A stretch of 64,000 nucleotides of DNA from positions 3,526,001-3,590,000 of the forward strand of contig JAPDOI010000020.1 of NCBI GenBank assembly GCA_029168955.1, in the 5' to 3' direction. This DNA is from Aplectana chamaeleonis. Its lineage: Eukaryota; Nematoda; Chromadorea; Rhabditida; Cosmocercidae. Every line of letters begins with the position of its first letter. Within the stretch, counting starts at the first letter, position 1. The notes under the pieces were generated by a model. That model saw nothing but the letters and a program-made list of their open reading frames with translations. It searched no databases and was not told where the DNA came from. A program made the position numbers and the translations under genes. Below are positions 45,120 to 56,009 of the stretch, in pieces.

Positions 45120-45712
45120 CAAGTCTCAGAGATGAAGAGTGCAGAAGGAATTTCCGACAACGCGTTTCTATTCACATCGGAGTACGGACTAAGAAGAAAC
45201 TTTGCGACGCGGATTCTTTTGTCAAATGCATCCAGGACGCTTCGAAAGAGGCACTCCCGGTTGTACAGCCTAAGAAGAAGTTCGCCTACGTCTCAGAAGA
45301 AACAACATCTACCTACAACAGAGTATGTGCTCTCCGAACTGCAGGAAACTTCGTGGAGGAGAAGCGTCTGAGGAGGAAGTTGCGTCGGCAGCTTCAAAGT
45401 GACCGCGAACGAGAGTGGACGTGTAGAGCTAAGGAGTTCGAGAAGGCTTGGGAGGAGAAGAATCCGAGGAAAGCCTACACGTTGCTGCGACAGTATAGCG
45501 GGAAGATGAAGAGATGTTCTCCTGTCTTGAACACTACCAATGGAGTTGCAGTTGGTGATGCGACGCTGCCAATAGGGAAGGATTACTTCAGTTCACTACT
45601 GAATCGTCCAGCGCCATCAAAACCTGAGCTCCCGCATGTTCAGAGAGCACATTACGATGTCAGTGAGGAACCGCCGACTGAGTCTGAAGTTTTGGATTGT
45701 GTCCGGAAATGA
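45116..45712 (+). CDS. RTE linker region between endonuclease and reverse transcriptase
   Basis: A 198-codon frame in the -1 register relative to the endonuclease. It is Lys/Arg-rich and helical (EKRLRRKLRRQLQSDRE, WTCRAKEFEKAWEEKNPRKA), as in the region between the domains of RTE proteins. It ends at TGA in 'cggaaatgaagaatgg', where the protein resumes in the next frame at KNGKAGGDD; a one-base change in the A run explains it. Confidence 0.88.
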   Translation: MTSLRDEECRRNFRQRVSIHIGVRTKKKLCDADSFVKCIQDASKEALPVVQPKKKFAYVSEETTSTYNRVCALRTAGNFVEEKRLRRKLRRQLQSDREREWTCRAKEFEKAWEEKNPRKAYTLLRQYSGKMKRCSPVLNTTNGVAVGDATLPIGKDYFSSLLNRPAPSKPELPHVQRAHYDVSEEPPTESEVLDCVRK

Positions 45713-47292
45713 AGAATGGAAAGGCAGGTGGAGATGACAACATCACTGCTGAAATGCTGAAAGCTCTTCCTCCGTCTGGGATTCGTGAAATGACCAACAC
45801 CATCCGTGCCATATGGATGAGCGAAAGGATACCCGATTCGTGGAGACATGCGATCATCGTACCTCTTCACAAGAAGCTATCCGTCACGGATCCTAAGAAC
45901 TACAGAGGAATCTCTCTACTTCGTGTCATGTACAAGGTTTTAGAACGTATCATTCTCGAGCGACTTATCAAACATCGTGAAGGAACGACCAGAGATGAGC
46001 AAGCCGGTTTTCGACCTGGAAGATCGACCATCGACCAAGTGTTCGTCGTGAGAAGAGTAATTGAATCGTGGCAGCGGTTTTCGAAGCCATTACAGCTTGC
46101 TTTTTTGGACTTTGAAGCCGCGTTCTACTCTCCTCATCGTGATCGATTGCTCAATGCTCTGCGAGCAGATGGAGTCCCGGAAAAGTATGTTCGGTTAATC
46201 GAGGACATGAACAAAGGAACAACAGCAGCAGTTCGTACACCTGTCGGATTTACGTCAGCTTTCGAGGTGAAAACAGGAGTAAGGCAAGGAGCCGTTGCAG
46301 GACCTTTTCTTTTCAACTTCGCCGTTGATGACATCATGCGTAGAGTTGCAGAACAGTTTCCTGCAGATGTGATCCTAACACCATCAGGACGCTCCCTTGT
46401 CGACCTGGAGTACGCCGACGACATTGTGTTATTCGCTGAAAACAACGCAAAACTGCAAAGGATTGTGAACCTCGTTTCGAAGTATGCCTCAGCCTATGGA
46501 CTTCGTCTTCGTCCCGACAAATGCAAGCAGATGTGGGTCTCTCAGAGGCCTTCAACTGGAGTTTGTGTGGACGGACAACGTATCGAACTGGTGGACGATT
46601 TCTGTTATTTGGGCTGTTTGCTGAAGAACGATGGTAGTTATGCAGCGGATATTCGACAACGATGTGCGAAAGCTACGTCTGCATTCAATTCTCTAACCAA
46701 GTGTTTGTGGTCTACCACCATCGCGAAGGAAGTCAAGTTGCGCGTCTACCTATCCGCTATTCGCCCTATCATGATGTACGGATCGGAGACGTGGGCAGCA
46801 CCGAAAACGCAGATGGAAAGGTTGGATTGCACGGAGAGGAAGCTTTTTAGGCGTTTGCTTGGATATTTCTGGCCGCGTGTATGCCATAACGAAGACCTTT
46901 ACAAGGAAATCGACGCAGTACATCAACGCTTGACACGAGGGAGGTGCCAGCATCTCCTAACGCCATCTCAAGCAGCAATGGAAAGTCGACTTCGACTACT
47001 CGGGCATATACTAAGAAGAACGCCGGATCGCCTCGTACAACACGCTTTAAAAATGCTTCCAAATCCTGTCTGGAAACGGCCACCTGGGCGTAGGCGAAAG
47101 TTCTGGACGGATGTGGTTAAAGAGGATTTAAAGTCACTCGGCATCGAAAGACAGTTCAGGCGCGATGTTTCGTTTCGCAGGAAATGGAATAGTGACAGCT
47201 GGATGGAATGTGTTCAAATTGTGGCTGAAGACCGTGAAAAATGGACACGGCTGACTACTTGGACGGCACACCTCGGTGAAGATGCGGAATGA
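45697..47292 (+). CDS. RTE reverse transcriptase
   Basis: A 531-codon frame. Its first residues come from frame extension; homology starts at KNGKAGGDDNITAEML. RT motifs in order: YRGISLL (near 68), DEQAGFRPGRSTIDQV (near 100), LAFLDFEAAF (motif A), GVRQGAVAGPFLFNFAVDD, and LEYADDIVLF with the catalytic YADD. These are followed by a thumb and C-terminal region (YGLRLRPDKCKQMW, MMYGSETWAAPKTQMERLD, KRPPGRRRKFWTDVVKEDL) ending in HLGEDAE. It looks catalytically intact. The copy at 56010-56845 is about 90% similar over the C-terminal half. Confidence 0.95.
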   Translation: MCPEMKNGKAGGDDNITAEMLKALPPSGIREMTNTIRAIWMSERIPDSWRHAIIVPLHKKLSVTDPKNYRGISLLRVMYKVLERIILERLIKHREGTTRDEQAGFRPGRSTIDQVFVVRRVIESWQRFSKPLQLAFLDFEAAFYSPHRDRLLNALRADGVPEKYVRLIEDMNKGTTAAVRTPVGFTSAFEVKTGVRQGAVAGPFLFNFAVDDIMRRVAEQFPADVILTPSGRSLVDLEYADDIVLFAENNAKLQRIVNLVSKYASAYGLRLRPDKCKQMWVSQRPSTGVCVDGQRIELVDDFCYLGCLLKNDGSYAADIRQRCAKATSAFNSLTKCLWSTTIAKEVKLRVYLSAIRPIMMYGSETWAAPKTQMERLDCTERKLFRRLLGYFWPRVCHNEDLYKEIDAVHQRLTRGRCQHLLTPSQAAMESRLRLLGHILRRTPDRLVQHALKMLPNPVWKRPPGRRRKFWTDVVKEDLKSLGIERQFRRDVSFRRKWNSDSWMECVQIVAEDREKWTRLTTWTAHLGEDAE

Positions 47293-47746
47293 CCGCGTCA
47301 GGCGAAAGCCAACCGATTAAGTCAAGTAAGTCAAGCAAAAAAAAAATTATAGTAATGCACTTCTTAAGATTTGTCGTACATATCTTCTTTACCGCTTTTT
47401 AGGGCGAATATCCATGAAATACAGATTTTCGATAGATGTGCGGATTGTTCTTGCAATAAGTATTAGGTCCTGCCGAACATTCCAACAAAACGCGAGTTAT
47501 CCCCATCTGTAACGCTGCGATCGGTCGAATTGCGTGCGATATGAGACTTTTTTGCAGCTACACAGCGCACACTAGAATAGACGCGCTCACAATAATAATG
47601 TAAAAATCAAATTTATTAGAAAACGATAATAATGAAAAAATCAAATTCATTAGAAAACGATGGGGAGAAGAATGAAGCTGAAGGCAATGGAAGCAGGCAA
47701 GGCTAGGACACTTTGAGTGTACACATTGTTGAAATGTATTGTTAAT

Positions 47747-48240
47747 TTAAAGGCAGAGTCCACGATAAAAACCATGTCTGATTTTTTGGTGGAGATCGGC
47801 AGCTGCGGGGCCTAGCGGAACCCTAACGTTGGAAAAACTGAGAAAAATGAGCTCGGAACGGTCCCCTACGGCCCCAAAGTTGGACACCCATCAGCTCGTC
47901 ATCCCCAGATGCACTTTCCACGCCCACCGACGCGAACAAATGAATGCTCGAGATTGTGAAATGAGCGATAGTTTCCGATCAATAGCCCCGTTCTTCCCTT
48001 CATTCTCAACTTCTCTCTCTACTCAGGTTAGCTCGCATACATCGGCTGCAAAAGACGGAAGTTACAAGCCTCGGACAACTCGTCCACCATGTTTCCTTAG
48101 CTCAATATTTGAGGGACCATAACTCCGTTCACTGAAGGTCTTGTGCGATTTCAGAGAAATCATTGGAATCAGGATGGGGCCGTTTTCAAGATAGGCGGAA
48201 AAAACAGAAAAACGATTCTTATCGTGAACACTGCCTTTAA
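47747..48240 (-). mobile_element. MITE of the AGGCAGTGTTCACGAT family, copy c
   Basis: Bounded by TTAA on both sides. The interior (AAGACGGAAGTTACAAGCC, AACTTCTCTCTCTACTCAGG) is the reverse complement of copies d and e. The target lies in the left arm of FB2. Confidence 0.88.
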
Positions 48241-48469
48241 CAAATTAGAGAGCGGGTAATTTTTTGTATTTGATAGGGTTCATTCAAATGAACCTGGTTG
48301 ATCGAAAACATAAATAAACATGAGAACTAAGATAAGTGGAAGAAAGACGAGAATCTGGCCAACATCTTAATATCAATAGGTTCGGTACTTAATGCGATTT
48401 AAGGTTTAAAATGTCGTCTCGGTTTCGTCCCGGTTTTCGGAGTAAAACCGGGACGAAACTTGAAGGTCC

Positions 48470-48961
48470 TTAAAGGCAGTGTTCACGATAAAATTGTTTT
48501 TCTGTTTTCCCGCCTATCTTGAAAACGGCCCCACGCTGATTCCAATGATGTCTCTGAAATCGTACAAGACCTTCTGGGAATGGAGTTATGGCCCCTCGAA
48601 AATCGAGCTAGGGAAAATGGTGGATGAGTTGTCCGAGGCTTGTAACTTGCGTTTTTTGCAGCCGATCTATGCGAGCTGACCTGAGTAAAGAGAGAAGTTG
48701 AGAATGAAGGGAAGAGCGGGGCTAATGATTGGAAATCATCGCTCATCTCACGATCTCGAGCATTCATTTGTTCACGTCGGTGGGCGTGTGATGCGCTTTT
48801 GAGGTTTGCCTTGCGCTCGAAATGGCAACTTCAGGCTCTTTTGGAGCTTTTCCTGGCTCGTTTTCATGCGTTCTTTCGACGTCAACGTTACATTGTGCCC
48901 CTCCACTACCCATTCCTAGTGGAAACTGAAACACATTTTTTATCGTGAACATTGCCTTTAA
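48470..48961 (+). mobile_element. MITE of the AGGCAGTGTTCACGAT family, copy d
   Basis: The terminal repeats are TTAAAGGCAGTGTTCACGAT and its complement (one mismatch), flanked by TTAA. It is inserted near the centre of FB2. Very similar to copy e at 51048-51541. Confidence 0.92.
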
Positions 48962-49264
48962 ATAACATTAAGAATCAAACCTAATGATCCTAAAGTTTTT
49001 GCTAGATTTTCCTCTCTCTCGGAAAAAATCTTTGCTCTCATCTTTAGGACTGTTTTTGATTAACTAGCTTCGTTTGAACGAACCTTGTCACGGCTAAATA
49101 CTTACCCCCGTTCCAACTTTTTTTATTTACATTATATTTTTACAGTGGTCTACAACACAAAACAATATTCAGCTCTCCATCAGAACAATAGAACACAGAT
49201 AACCTAATTTTTTATCGGTTCACGAAAACATTCAACAAAAAACATCATTCATTGCAATAGTAGT

Positions 49265-50056
49265 ACAATTACCGCGCTAAGTTCTGTGGAAACGGGGAGC
49301 ATTTGCCAAACTTGGCAAAAAAAGCGTCCGATAACTTTTTCGAACGAAAAGTTTTTAGATTCTGAAAACGCTACAATATTCAAAGCTCGAATTCCTACAT
49401 AACAATGTTCTTTGTGAACAAAAGTTCCCTAAAATCGCTTTGTTTTCGAGTAAAATTGTTTCTGTTGTCGTTTCACAGAAACGCCGCGCGCGGCAAAGTG
49501 TGGCGAAACTTTGAGTAGTGATTTTACGAGTAATAGAAGAGCAATCTCTATGTTCTCCTCGTGAATAGGATGAAAGTGGAGCTATCTCGAGATCTGTGCA
49601 GATTGAATTGTCGAAATCCTCCATTTATCAATCTGGGGCTTTCGCAACTAAAGACCGGACCGACTTTTCAGGAAGCTCGCGAGAGTGTTTAGTTAAGGAT
49701 TTCGAAAACTCAACCTGTACAAAACTCGAGATAGCCCCACTTCCATCCTATTCATGGAGGGAACATAGGGATTGTTCTTCTATTACTCTTAAAATTACTA
49801 CTCAGAGTTTTGCCGCACACTGCCGCGCGCGGCGTTTCTGTGAAACTACCGCAAAAACAATTTTACTCGAAAACAAAGCGATTCTAGGGAACTTAGGTTC
49901 ACAAAAAACATTACTATGTAGGAATTCGAGCTGTGAATTCGAGCTGCGTTTTCAGAATCCAAAAACGTTTTCGCTCAAAAAAGTTACATGCATCGGACGC
50001 TTTTTTGCCAAGTTTGGCAAATGCTCCCCGTTTTCACAAAACTTAGCGCGGGTATT
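49265..50056. mobile_element. Foldback element FB1, copy 2, complete
   Basis: A ~790-bp palindrome with arms of about 390 bp and almost no spacer (centre near 49660). The ends are ACCGCGCTAAGTTCTG at the left and CACAAAACTTAGCGCGGGT at the right. Arm landmarks such as 'gccaaacttggcaaaaaaag', 'cgccgcgcgcggc' and 'ctcgagatag/ctatctcgag' are mirrored. Both ORFs that cross it are by-products. Confidence 0.92.
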
Positions 50057-50607
50057 TAGCTCCGCAGTTGTTCGAGATTGTTGAATTGTTATAATATTAA
50101 AATGTTCCATCTATTCTTATAACTTACCGACTTAATTTCAATTTTTCTTCATAGGATTCACTGAAGTTTTGAAATTACACAACCTTTTTTGTCGAAATTT
50201 GCAGAATTTTCTCTATCAAATGCTTTTTGAAACCTGACAGGAAGTTGAAATCACGACTGCAGTGTACGAATTCTAGGGAAACAGCCGACTTTGATTTTCC
50301 ATACCTAACTAAGGGGGTGTATATTCAAATTCGCCACGCCGGAACGTGTGCTCAGCCCTGTCCTGGACGCAGAAAACTGCGAATTCTCGGAGCCGGCATC
50401 TTACACCTTCAAATAAAGAAGAGAGAGGAAAGCCATTTAATGTACAAACTGTAAACGTCCTGGTCTGCCACCACCTCCTCTTGGATGTCGAACTTCTTAA
50501 AACAGACATCATACCAGCGAAACAAAATCTACCTCATCTAGCGATTCCTCACCTCTTCAATAGTCGAAATGGCTACTTCCCTACTCGGCAGCTTTTTGGG
50601 GTCCTAC

Positions 50608-50853
50608 GAAAATAGTCTTTATTTTCGGAAGAATTTTGGGAATCCCTAAACTGTCACCAACCAGAAATCCTTTCGACTTATCCGTCCGAAACGGTGCATT
50701 TGTACGTTCACGGCTTTTCGGCTCATAACGCGTCGGCATCAAGGCTGCCCACAAGCTTTTCAGGTGCAAGCCATGGCTTGGCTTTTTTGGCGGCGCAAGT
50801 GCTGCTGCTGACGACTGCGTACTCGACGTAGACTGTAACCGCAAGGCTGAACT
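50608..50853 (-). CDS. Candidate exon, unknown protein
   Basis: An acceptor GTAGGCAG precedes 50853 and a donor TTTTC|GTAGGA follows 50608. The frame is exactly 82 codons, phase 0 to 0. The peptide starts Ser-rich, then has LAPPKKPSHGLHLKSLW, ALMPTRYEPKSRERTNAP and DKSKGFLVGDSLGIPKIL. This reads as real protein. The unspliced frame ends 5 codons past the donor region at TAG. No family recognised. Confidence 0.38.
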
Positions 50854-51047
50854 CTGCCTACTTATGAGGAAAGCGCTATTGGTCTATTTGGCCACATGTA
50901 ACGAAACACGTTCCAATTAGGTATACTTCTAATGATGTTTTCAAATCTCAGTTTGTAGCTGCTTGAGAGATCTCCGAAGCGGTCAACGATGGGGGGGGGG
51001 TTCTCAGTTTGACGAGAGGCATTCCTAAGATCTTTAAAAAAAGCTTT

Positions 51048-51541
51048 TTAAAGGCAGTGTCCACGATAAAGATAGTTTTTTCTGTTCTCCCGCTTATCTT
51101 AAAAACGGCCCCATGCTGATTCCAATGATATCTCTGAAATCGTACAAGACCTTCTGGGAACGGAGTTATGGTCCCTCAAAAATTGAGCTAAGGAAACATG
51201 GTGGACGAGTTGTCCGAGGCTTGTAACTTCCGTCTTTTGCAGCCGATCTATTCGAGCTGACCTGAGTAAAGAGAGAAGTTGAGAATGAAGGGAAGAACGG
51301 GGCCATGATTATAAATCATCGCTCATATCACGATCTCGAGCATTCATTTGTTCACGTCGGTGGGCGTGTATTGCGCTTTTGGGGTTTGCCTTGCGCTCGG
51401 AGTGGCAACTTCGGGCTCTTTCGGAGCTTTTCCTGGCTCGTTTTCGTGCGTTCTTTCGACGTCACCGTTACAGTGTGCCCCTCCACTACCCATTCCTAGC
51501 GGAAACTGAAACACATTTTCTATTGTGAATACTGCCTTTAA
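51048..51541 (+). mobile_element. MITE of the AGGCAGTGTTCACGAT family, copy e
   Basis: Flanked by TTAA, with terminal repeats AGGCAGTGTCCACGATAA and TATTGTGAATACTGCCT. The interior is nearly identical to copy d, including ATCGCTCATATCACGATC and GAGCATTCATTTGTTCACG. Confidence 0.92.
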
Positions 51542-51546
51542 GAATT

Positions 51547-52814
51547 ACAATACCCGCGCTAAGGTATGTAAAAACGGGGAGCATCTGAAAAACTTGGCAA
51601 AAAACGTCCGATGCATGTAACTTTTTTAAATGGAGACTTTTCTCAGTTCTGATAACGCCATCACATCATCAGATAAAGTTCCTACCCTGTTATGTGACTT
51701 GTAGGCCAAAGCTCCCTTAAATCGCTTATAGGCAGTGTTCACGATAATCTTCGATTTTGAGATTAATCGCTAAATTGATTGTTTGCCCCCCAAGTAGAAC
51801 TGATATGACGGAAAATACGAGAAAAACGCACCAGAAGGTCACGAAATCCTTTACTCTCACCCCGCCTCTTTACTCTGACAGGAACTGTTCGTTGTGGCAA
51901 TGAAATCGTTTGTGGACCCGTCTGTGGCAATTCTCTACTCTCCGTTGCTCCGTTCATTCCTTCATACCCTGACTAGTACTGTTTTGCCCAAAATATTCTT
52001 CCAGTTTTGATTAGCACCATTTTTTACCGGTGACAACCATGGTGAACATGTTCATACAACAGGACAACTAGTTAAGGCAGGTCAGAGAATAATATCTCTA
52101 AAATATGACGATTTAGTGCGTTTCTCGCCGTTTATTCGTAATTTTCGTTACACTTGGTAGCCAAGGCATTGCTTTGAGTGGAAAACTCGGGAACGAAAAT
52201 CGTCGTGAACACTGCCTTTAAAGGAAATAATTTTTGCAATCGTTCTGAAGAATCGTCGCTCGCGGCGAAAAGCCGCAAAACTTTGAGCAGTATTTGTAAA
52301 AGTAATTGAAGAGCAATCTGTATGCTTGTTTCATAAATTAGGTGCAGGTGGAAGAATCTCAAGGTTTTTGTTTGTTAAGTTTTCGAAATTCTTTATTAGA
52401 CAAGCTTGAGGAATACCTGAAAAATCGGAGTTTCGTTGCGAAAACCCTGGCTCCTAAATAAAGGTTTTCAAGAATTCAGCCAATATAAACCTTGAGCCCG
52501 CACCTAATTTATGGAGAAAGCATACAGATTGCTCTTCCATTACTTGTACAAATACTGCTCAAAGTTCCGCCACACTTCGCCGCGCGCGACGTTTTTGAAA
52601 AAAAGGATTGCAAAAACTATTCCCTTCAAAAACAAAACAATTTTCAGGAACTTCGGGCACGAGTTATATAATTTAATAGCCAATGATCTGCGGATATTAT
52701 GGCGTTCTCAGAATTCAAAAAAGTCTTCACTAAAAAAAGTTACATGCGTTGGACCCTTTTTTGCCACGTTTGTCAGATGCTCCCCATTTTTACAAAACTT
52801 AGCGCGGGTATTGT
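51547..52814. mobile_element. Foldback element FB1, copy 3, interrupted
   Basis: The ends ACAATACCCGCGCTAAG and CTTAGCGCGGGTATTGT are exact inverted repeats. The left arm is broken at 51727 by MITE copy f and resumes at 52222. Mirrored pairs include 'gcatacagattgctcttcca' at about 52518 against 52315. Confidence 0.9.
51727..52221 (-). mobile_element. MITE of the AGGCAGTGTTCACGAT family, copy f
   Basis: The ends are TATAGGCAGTGTTCACGAT and ATCGTGAACACTGCCTTTAA. The interior differs from copies c-e, so it is another subfamily. It is nested in the left arm of FB1 copy 3. Confidence 0.85.
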
Positions 52815-52870
52815 AGCTCGAAACCTTTTCCTAGAAGTTCGTTTGTGTTATGGATATGAATCTAGAGTCG

Positions 52871-53101
52871 GGTCCGCAATTGCGTCTCGACACGCTATGC
52901 GGCCGCGCGCTTCCGAGTTGGAAGAGCTTCCAGCGCGGCAGCCGCCGATCTGTTGACTCTAAGTGGGTTTCAGAAACTGGAAACTGAACAAAATTTTTAG
53001 AAACTGTATAGAAAAGTCATATCGAGTCGGCTTTGGCGCTGGAAACTAAAGTGAATCGAGCGCGTGCGGCCGCAAAGCGTGTCGAGACGCAACTGCAGAC
53101 C
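52871..53101. mobile_element. 231-bp MITE with ~40-bp terminal inverted repeats
   Basis: GGTCCGCAATTGCGTCTCGA at the left matches, inverted, TCGAGACGCAACTGCAGACC at the right. The match continues inward (CACGCTATGCGGCCGCGCGC against GCGTGCGGCCGCAAAGCGTG). No target duplication is obvious. Confidence 0.85.
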
Positions 53102-53634
53102 GAAATTTATCCCAGAGAAGAACAGTACTTGGCGTATTCTAGCTTACTGTTTTAAGAAGCGTCAAAGAACCTCAAATTCATCTTAAGCACTCCGAATAAC
53201 CTTCGAGAAAAAGATATCGGCTCGATTTAGGGCTGGGCACGCGTCCATGGTAACCTAAGGGGGTGCATATTGGACGTTGCACATAGGGCAAAGGGTGGGG
53301 TGGGGTGCCCAAACCGAGCACAAAAAAAAACTAAATTTCTGTTTCTAATAATGCACGCAGAACGCTGATTTTTGTTCATTAGAATATGACTCATGAAGAG
53401 AGCCCAATGTGGATATTGAGTACTTCACAATTTCCTGTGAAAGAAGTTGATGACCCTGCCTTCCTCCATGAAAGGGTACTATATCTCTAATGCTAAAAAA
53501 ACTTCTATGAGTACACTGCAGCTTACAAGGGCACTGAATGGAGCGTTGGAATATATGTGGATTATAAAACCTGAGTTGTAACCATCTGAAATGCCGCAAT
53601 CCCTTGGAACGCGACTTGCCGTGTGGTATGGGGC

Positions 53635-54605
53635 CTGTACGCAGCTACACAGCGCACATTGGAATGAACGCAACCATCAAAATAATAGAAAATTTAACTT
53701 GTTTCAGAACGGAGAGGGCAAAAGGAAACAAATTGGAGGAAATGGAAGGAGGCATAATCAGGATACGTTCAGTGTGCCCAATTAAAAAATGTAATGTAAA
53801 TAAACAGAATTGGGGCGGAGGTAGCTATTGGGGCTTGAAAAGGTTCACTCAAGTAAACCAAGCTATCAAAAACAGCAATAAACACTAGATCCAAGAAATT
53901 TAGAAGAAAGAGGAGAATATGGCCAACATCACACAAACTTGTTAGTACTATTAAGTTTCATATTTAGTGTGACTTAAAAGCCTTAAATCTCGGCTCGGTT
54001 TTTTCCCGGTTTTCGAGGTAGGGGTAAAAGCGGGACGAGGTTTTAGACCCTCTAATCGCACTAAATAGTAACATATTGATAATGAAATGTTCGCCAAATT
54101 CTCCTCTGTCTCCCTATATCCTTGGTTCTCCAGTTTAAGCTGCTTTTGATCAACTAGGTTTGTTTGAAAAAACCTTGTCAAATAATAACCCACGCTACAT
54201 TTTTTTTGTTCAAATTGAATTTCTATAACGTTCACATTGGAGTCACCGTATCAATGCCTCGTACCTTCTTCTCCACTTTAATTCTTTTTCTCTTCCCCGT
54301 TCTCTAAGAAATTACATCTTTTAAATATTATTGTGATGGCGTCCATTCCCGTGTGCGTTGTGCAGCTGCGGACAAGTTTCTTGGCGCACGCCATGTGGAG
54401 TTCTGATGTATCGAGGCGTTCTAGGTCAAAACACTGGGGTTTGTATCGGTCACATAAATCCCACCTTGTTTCCAAATTACAGAAGAATGGGTTATTTACT
54501 ATCAGAACGATCACAACACAGAACAACTAATTTTTATAGGGTTATTCATAATTACATTAGACAGAAAACGTTAGTTATTGCAATAATTGTTGTATGCAAC
54601 TGTTG
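53635..54605. mobile_element. Foldback element FB2, copy 2
   Basis: Inverted arms surround a CCCGGTTTTCGAGG centre at about 54010. The left arm has 'gcagctacacagcgcacatt' and 'ggccaacatcacacaaactt'; the right arm has the mirrored forms near 54080 and 54340-54375. The flank matches copy 1 (47560-49255). All ORFs here follow from the arms. Confidence 0.75.
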
Positions 54606-56009
54606 GATTGTCTCGGGGTAAATTTGCCTCATAACTTACTGTCTTTCTTAGTAGTTTTTTTTTCATGGGGTTCGAACGTTCAGTTGGGAAAGTGATAGGA
54701 TACAGGACTACCCTATCATAACTACCTTGTCTGATGAAATTGACTTAATTTCCCTTATTCAATGCTTTTTTTGAATACTTGTTCGTCAGAATCAAAATCT
54801 GCCAGTGAAAACTATGGCTACCTTGCGCGATTACTAGAGAAACAGCCGAATTCGAGTTCTCAAAGGATGTGCCTATAAAGGTACCCGAGTAAGGGAGGGG
54901 GGGGGGAAGGTGCATAATCGAAATCGCTTCTCCGGGACGCGTGCCCAGCCCTGGCTGTGTTTGAGACTTTGACCAAACTGTACCATACCCACCGTAGCGC
55001 ACCGACCCCTATCGAAAATCGATAAATAGATCTAGGAACCGTGTTGAGAACTCAGAGAAGTTTTCTAGGCAAATCTGCCGAATCGTTTCGTAAATCACAA
55101 ATATTGGCATTTTGTCACGGAAATTTGTCACACTGGGTGGCTCTGAACCAAACTTGTCATAGTTGTTCGAAATTCGGCACATGGGGTCAACGTGTTCAGC
55201 ACACTGAATAACCCCCAGAAAAAGTGTTGGTCTCCATCTGAAATATTCCTTCTGATCATCCGAAAATTTCCCTAGTTCCTAGGAGATGTCTTGACCATAC
55301 TGAGGAAACACCTCCGTAACCAAGCTCGAAGATCCCTCTGGCAGCTACAAACTTGGATTTGGATACAATCTCTGAAGTACTCCTAATCAAAATATATTAC
55401 TATGCAAGCGGCCGGATTGCCCGGATCTACATGCTTTCCTAGTCAGACAACTCCTCTTACTCGAATTCCTCCAAAACCTGACTGAGCAGCAAAACCTGAA
55501 CTTCCATGTTGATTGAAGGTTCGCCATTGATCTTTGCATTGATTTTTCCAATGTTCTCAAGGAAGGAAAAAAGTCCTCTAACAAGGGAAGTATAAAAAGC
55601 GTAGGTCGGATCTGCTAAAACGACTAGTATGGTTAGTATCTCTTCTGGCTCAATAGTAAAAATGCGCAGTATCCCGCCGCGAGCCGCAGGTTCAAAAAAG
55701 TTATGAGCATTTGTTAAGCCTGGAGAAAAGGCATCAGACATTTTTTTGAGATTCAAAAAATTTTCTCGGATTTAGCTCAAAAGTTGTATGTAGGGGTAAT
55801 CTAGGGTGGTGAACACGAATCTGGAGTCCATTTGTCGAAATTTTGAGGTTTACTGTAGGTTACGGTAGGTAACATGTCATTTAGGGGTCAAAACCCACCT
55901 TAGTATTTTGAAAATCGACAAACGGACGTTAAATTCGTATTCTCCACCCCGAATAACTCCCGTATACAAATTTTGAGTAAAATCTGAGATTTTGACCAAA
56001 CTACCGTAT

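Larger units (their letters stand above)
44056..47345 (+). mobile_element. RTE-type non-LTR retrotransposon (family 1), near full length
   Basis: A 5' UTR of about 215 bp (start placed by comparison with 39451-39700) is followed by endonuclease, linker and reverse-transcriptase reading frames. After the stop a short 3' UTR leads to a tail of (AAGTCAAGT)-type repeats and A10 at 47320-47345. The same 3' end occurs in the truncated copy at 56010-56845. Two frameshifts but no internal nonsense codon suggest a fairly young copy. No convincing target duplication was found. Confidence 0.93.
47560..49255. mobile_element. Foldback element FB2, copy 1, carrying two MITE insertions
   Basis: Shares both ends and a CGGTTTCGTCCCGGTTTTCG centre with the copy at 53635-54605 (left 'gcagctacacagcgcaca', right 'aacacagataacctaatttt'). 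It is split by MITE copies at 47747-48240 and 48470-48961; without them it is about 700 bp. Confidence 0.75.

Noticed and set aside
47320..47380. Target duplication for the near full-length RTE
   Set aside because: AATGCA occurs near both ends (44041 and 47353), but the match does not extend and is not adjacent to both termini, so it was not called.
53951..54526. Minus-strand ORFs of 82-94 codons
   Set aside because: They lie wholly in the arms of foldback element FB2, with no transposase-like motifs.
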